Assembly (NCBI GenBank): GCA_959596495.1
Contig: CAUFXK010000020.1
Location: forward strand, 1 to 25,122
Direction of reading: 5' to 3'
Length of the DNA: 25,122 nucleotides
Origin: an uncultured Collinsella sp.
Lineage (GTDB): Bacteria; Actinomycetota; Coriobacteriia; Coriobacteriales; Coriobacteriaceae
Part shown: positions 23,170 to 25,122 of the stretch, piece after piece
Numbering within the stretch: the stretch's first letter is position 1
How the letters are laid out: every line of letters starts with the position of its first letter
Position numbers and translations under genes: made by a program
The notes under the pieces: generated by a model
What the model was told of the DNA's origin: nothing
The model's input: only the letters and a program-made list of their open reading frames with translations
Databases searched by the model: none

Positions 23170-23805
23170 TTATCCGCGCTGCGGAACTGCAGTAGCCACA
23201 AGCGGTTCAAGCCCCAGCTCGCGCGCGTAATCCTCCTGCGTAATAATCTCAATCAGCTCAAACGTACCGGCCTCGTCGTCAAACGCAAAGTGCAGCACCG
23301 AGCAGTTGCCCGGCACGCGCTCGCGCTCGTCGGCCGCCGCTCCCCTCACGTGGTCCAAAAACTCCTTGATGGCCGATCCGTGGCTCACCGCGAGCACGCA
23401 CTCGTGGTCCGGGCGTCGCATAAGATCGGTCAACGTCGCCACCATGCGCTCACGCACCTGCATCTGACCCTCGCCGCCAAACTGGCGATAGAAATCGCGC
23501 CACGGGCGCTCAGGCATCAGCATCACGCGCTCGGCTTCAAAATCGCCAAAGAACCACTCACGCAGGCCGTCTAGGCGCTCGTAGGCAAGGCCCGGCCACA
23601 GGTTGGCGATAGTCTGCTCGGTGCGGTGCAACGTCGAGGTGTAGGCATGATCGGGCTCAATGCCGCGCGCACGTAAAAACATGCCGGCGCGCGCCGCCTG
23701 GTCGCAACCCAACTGCGTAAGCGGCGAATCACTCCACCCCTGAATGATACGCTTAAGGTTGAATATCGTCTGTCCATGACGGACCAGATACAGATCTTTT
23801 TTCAT
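23170..23805 (-). CDS. Histidine phosphatase family protein (paralogue 1)
   Basis: The 211-residue product starts at the ATG at 23805, with AAAGGA just upstream. The phosphohistidine motif LVRHGQT is at residues 7-13 (R9, H10), with the second catalytic block LAVSHGSAIKEFL in the last third and LREWFFGDFE supplying the expected acidic residue. The family covers phosphoglycerate mutases, small-molecule phosphatases and cobalamin/alpha-ribazole phosphatases. It shares long blocks with the next gene upstream (SPLT, LREW.FG, FGGE, VSHGSA), so the two arose by tandem duplication. Substrate is unknown; nearness to serC-serA makes phosphoserine a reasonable candidate. Confidence 0.9.
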   Translation of the reverse strand: MKKDLYLVRHGQTIFNLKRIIQGWSDSPLTQLGCDQAARAGMFLRARGIEPDHAYTSTLHRTEQTIANLWPGLAYERLDGLREWFFGDFEAERVMLMPERPWRDFYRQFGGEGQMQVRERMVATLTDLMRRPDHECVLAVSHGSAIKEFLDHVRGAAADERERVPGNCSVLHFAFDDEAGTFELIEIITQEDYARELGLEPLVATAVPQRG

Positions 23806-23822
23806 AGGGGTCCTTTCGTTCG

Positions 23823-24365
23823 TCACCAACCCAAGAGCGAAAACGCCCCGTCGCAATAGCCAAAATGAAGCACGGCACCGTTGTCGGGCAGCTCTCCCCC
23901 GCCAGTCACATACTCAAGAAACTCCTGGCAGGCTGAGCCGTGGGAAACCGCCAGCACGCAGTCGTGCTGCGGCCTGGCCATGATGCGGGACAGCGCCGCG
24001 ACCATGCGCGACTGAAGCTGCACTTCCGACTCGCCGCCAAAGGCCACCGGATAATCGCCCCAGGGCTGCGGCGGCATCTCGCGATTTGATGTGCCCTCCA
24101 GCGAGCCAAAATGCCACTCGCGCAGGTCATCGACCAGCTCAATGGAACGGCCCTCGCCAACGATAAGCTCGGCCGTATGCCGCGCCCGGCCCAACGGCGA
24201 GGAATACACATGATCAAAGGCCACGCCACGCGCCGCAAACGCCGAACGCGTCGCCAGCGCCTGCTCGCGCCCGCGCGCCGTAAGCGGCGAATCGTGCCAG
24301 CCCTGCAAAATGCTCTGCACATTGAGCTCAGTCTGCCCATGCCGCACCAAATACAGATCTGCCAC
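23823..24365 (-). CDS. Histidine phosphatase family protein (paralogue 2)
   Basis: The 180-residue product starts at a GTG at 24365, preceded by GGGGAGGG, giving an N-terminus VADLYLVRHGQTE aligned with paralogue 1; longer in-frame extension reads through the palindrome at 24383-24413 and is rejected. Catalytic residues are R8 and H9 of RHG, the LREWHFGSLEG block and LAVSHGSACQEFL. It is shorter than paralogue 1 at the C-terminus, ending FGYCDGAFSLLGW. Only 17 bases separate it from paralogue 1, so the two form an operon. Confidence 0.88.
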   Translation of the reverse strand: MADLYLVRHGQTELNVQSILQGWHDSPLTARGREQALATRSAFAARGVAFDHVYSSPLGRARHTAELIVGEGRSIELVDDLREWHFGSLEGTSNREMPPQPWGDYPVAFGGESEVQLQSRMVAALSRIMARPQHDCVLAVSHGSACQEFLEYVTGGGELPDNGAVLHFGYCDGAFSLLGW

Positions 24366-24382
24366 ACACCCTCCCCTCGTAC

Positions 24383-24413
24383 CACCACAAAGGGGACAGG
24401 AGCCTTTGTGGTG
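24383..24413. repeat. Palindrome upstream of the phosphatase pair
   Basis: An 11-bp perfect stem (24383-24393 with 24403-24413, CACCACAAAGG type) has a 9-base loop and no T-run. It lies in the 83-base gap between the nitroreductase and phosphatase genes. It has the look of a dispersed intergenic repeat, or a weak attenuator within the operon. Confidence 0.6.
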
Positions 24414-24448
24414 ATTTTGCCGCCGGATTGCACCGCAACGACGCACAA

Positions 24449-25120
24449 CTACAGCAGCACGTCGGCAAGCGGACGCTTGGGTACGTGGTGCACCCGCGCC
24501 TCGTCGCGCCAATAATTGATGGAGCCGTCGGGGTTGGAATCGATCGCATCGATCACCTGTGTCTCGGCCGGAATGCCAAACGCCATGATCAGCTTGAGCT
24601 CATACTTGGCGTTATCGAGCCCCACGGCATCGATCGCGTGGGGCGTAAAGGCCTTGAACATGCAGGCTGCCACCTCGGGCGTGGCGCTGCGGGCGGCGAG
24701 CATCATCGTCTGCGCGGCAATGCCCGTGTCGACCTCGGTAATGGGAGCGGCGGGCTTACCCGAAACGGCGCGCTCGGCAAGAATCGCGATGTAGCCGGTC
24801 GGGCGCTCACCCTCGGCAGGACCCGGCCAGTCCTTAAGTGCGCCGGCCCATGCGAGCTCGTCAAATACACGCGTGCAATCCTCGGCACCGCTCACCACGT
24901 GAAAACGCAGACGCTGAGCATTGGCGCCGCAGGGAGCCAGGTGCGCCAGTTCCGCCAGCTCGAGCAAAAACTCGCGCGGCACGCGCATGGACTCGTCAAA
25001 ACGGCGGCACGTACGGGCACGACGGACCAGCGCATCAAACGCTTCCAGACCGAGCTTTTCGCAACCTTGCTTTGCCATCGATTCGACACTCGACGGTGCC
25101 TCGGGAACTGCTTCGTTCAT
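24449..25120 (-). CDS. Nitroreductase-family protein (possibly 5' incomplete)
   Basis: The frame gives 223 residues from an ATG at 25120, only two bases from the window edge, so a longer N-terminus cannot be ruled out. The FMN-binding nitroreductase pattern is present: RRARTCRRFDES near residues 33-44, LAHLAPCGANAQRLRFHVV near 57-75, DTGIAAQTMMLAARS near 132-146 and KLIMAFGIPAE near 185-195. A C-terminal segment NYWRDEARVHHVPKRPLADVLL is typical of small nitroreductases that end in a conserved 'hvPKRpl' tail. Members reduce nitro groups, quinones or flavins with NAD(P)H; the substrate is unknown. It is on the same strand as the phosphatases, 83 bases upstream. Confidence 0.88.
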   Translation of the reverse strand: MNEAVPEAPSSVESMAKQGCEKLGLEAFDALVRRARTCRRFDESMRVPREFLLELAELAHLAPCGANAQRLRFHVVSGAEDCTRVFDELAWAGALKDWPGPAEGERPTGYIAILAERAVSGKPAAPITEVDTGIAAQTMMLAARSATPEVAACMFKAFTPHAIDAVGLDNAKYELKLIMAFGIPAETQVIDAIDSNPDGSINYWRDEARVHHVPKRPLADVLL

Positions 25121-25122
25121 AG

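Noticed and set aside
1..25122. CRISPR arrays, tRNA genes, transposases, integrase or attachment sites around BREX
   Set aside because: No regular direct-repeat arrays, cloverleaf-like sequence or recombinase motifs were seen on either strand; the locus borders show no flanking direct repeats long enough to call an island.

Overview
The window looks like high-GC actinobacterial chromosome, most probably a gut Coriobacteriia such as Collinsella. That is an inference from base composition, codon use, the GC-rich intergenic hairpins and the neighbouring housekeeping genes; there is no rRNA or other marker to fix the taxon. No tRNA, rRNA, CRISPR array or insertion sequence was recognised.

Layout. 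(1) 1-434: the 3' end of an ion-transport protein with two RCK_C (TrkA-C) regulatory domains. (2) 435-1493: a perfect long palindrome, then two divergent copies of a small structured RNA unit (promoter, about 57 nt RNA, intrinsic terminator). The plus-strand copy sits directly ahead of a DUF3800 gene. (3) 1501-17914, all on the minus strand: a type 1 BREX phage-defence operon in the order brxA, brxB, brxC, pglX, pglZ, brxL, followed by two unrecognised genes. (4) 17924-18440: the BREX leader and a small orphan antitoxin-like gene. (5) 18561-23040, plus strand: serC, serA, an M20 metallopeptidase and a degenerate half-length DUF1015 protein. (6) 23170-25120, minus strand: two tandem histidine-phosphatase paralogues and a nitroreductase.

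The BREX locus is the most interesting part. All six core type 1 genes are present, but pglX is not a normal gene. Its methyltransferase half carries an apparent one-base frameshift near 11293. Its C-terminal domain is a separate reading frame (8272-9240). Between the two lies a gene for a HEPN-like protein with an RNxxxH motif and a C-terminal winged-helix-like region. The AT-rich segment covers both this gene and the adjoining pglX target-recognition region, which suggests a specificity-plus-effector cassette recombined into an otherwise GC-rich operon. brxA starts inside a run of ten G residues, a configuration suited to phase variation. The locus is therefore either a decaying BREX system or a split, switchable one with a built-in candidate RNase.

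The serC-serA pair provides the first two steps of serine synthesis from 3-phosphoglycerate. No SerB is present here, and the nearby histidine-phosphatase pair offers a candidate for the missing last step. Functional assignments come from reading motifs and family resemblance by eye; no database search was run.
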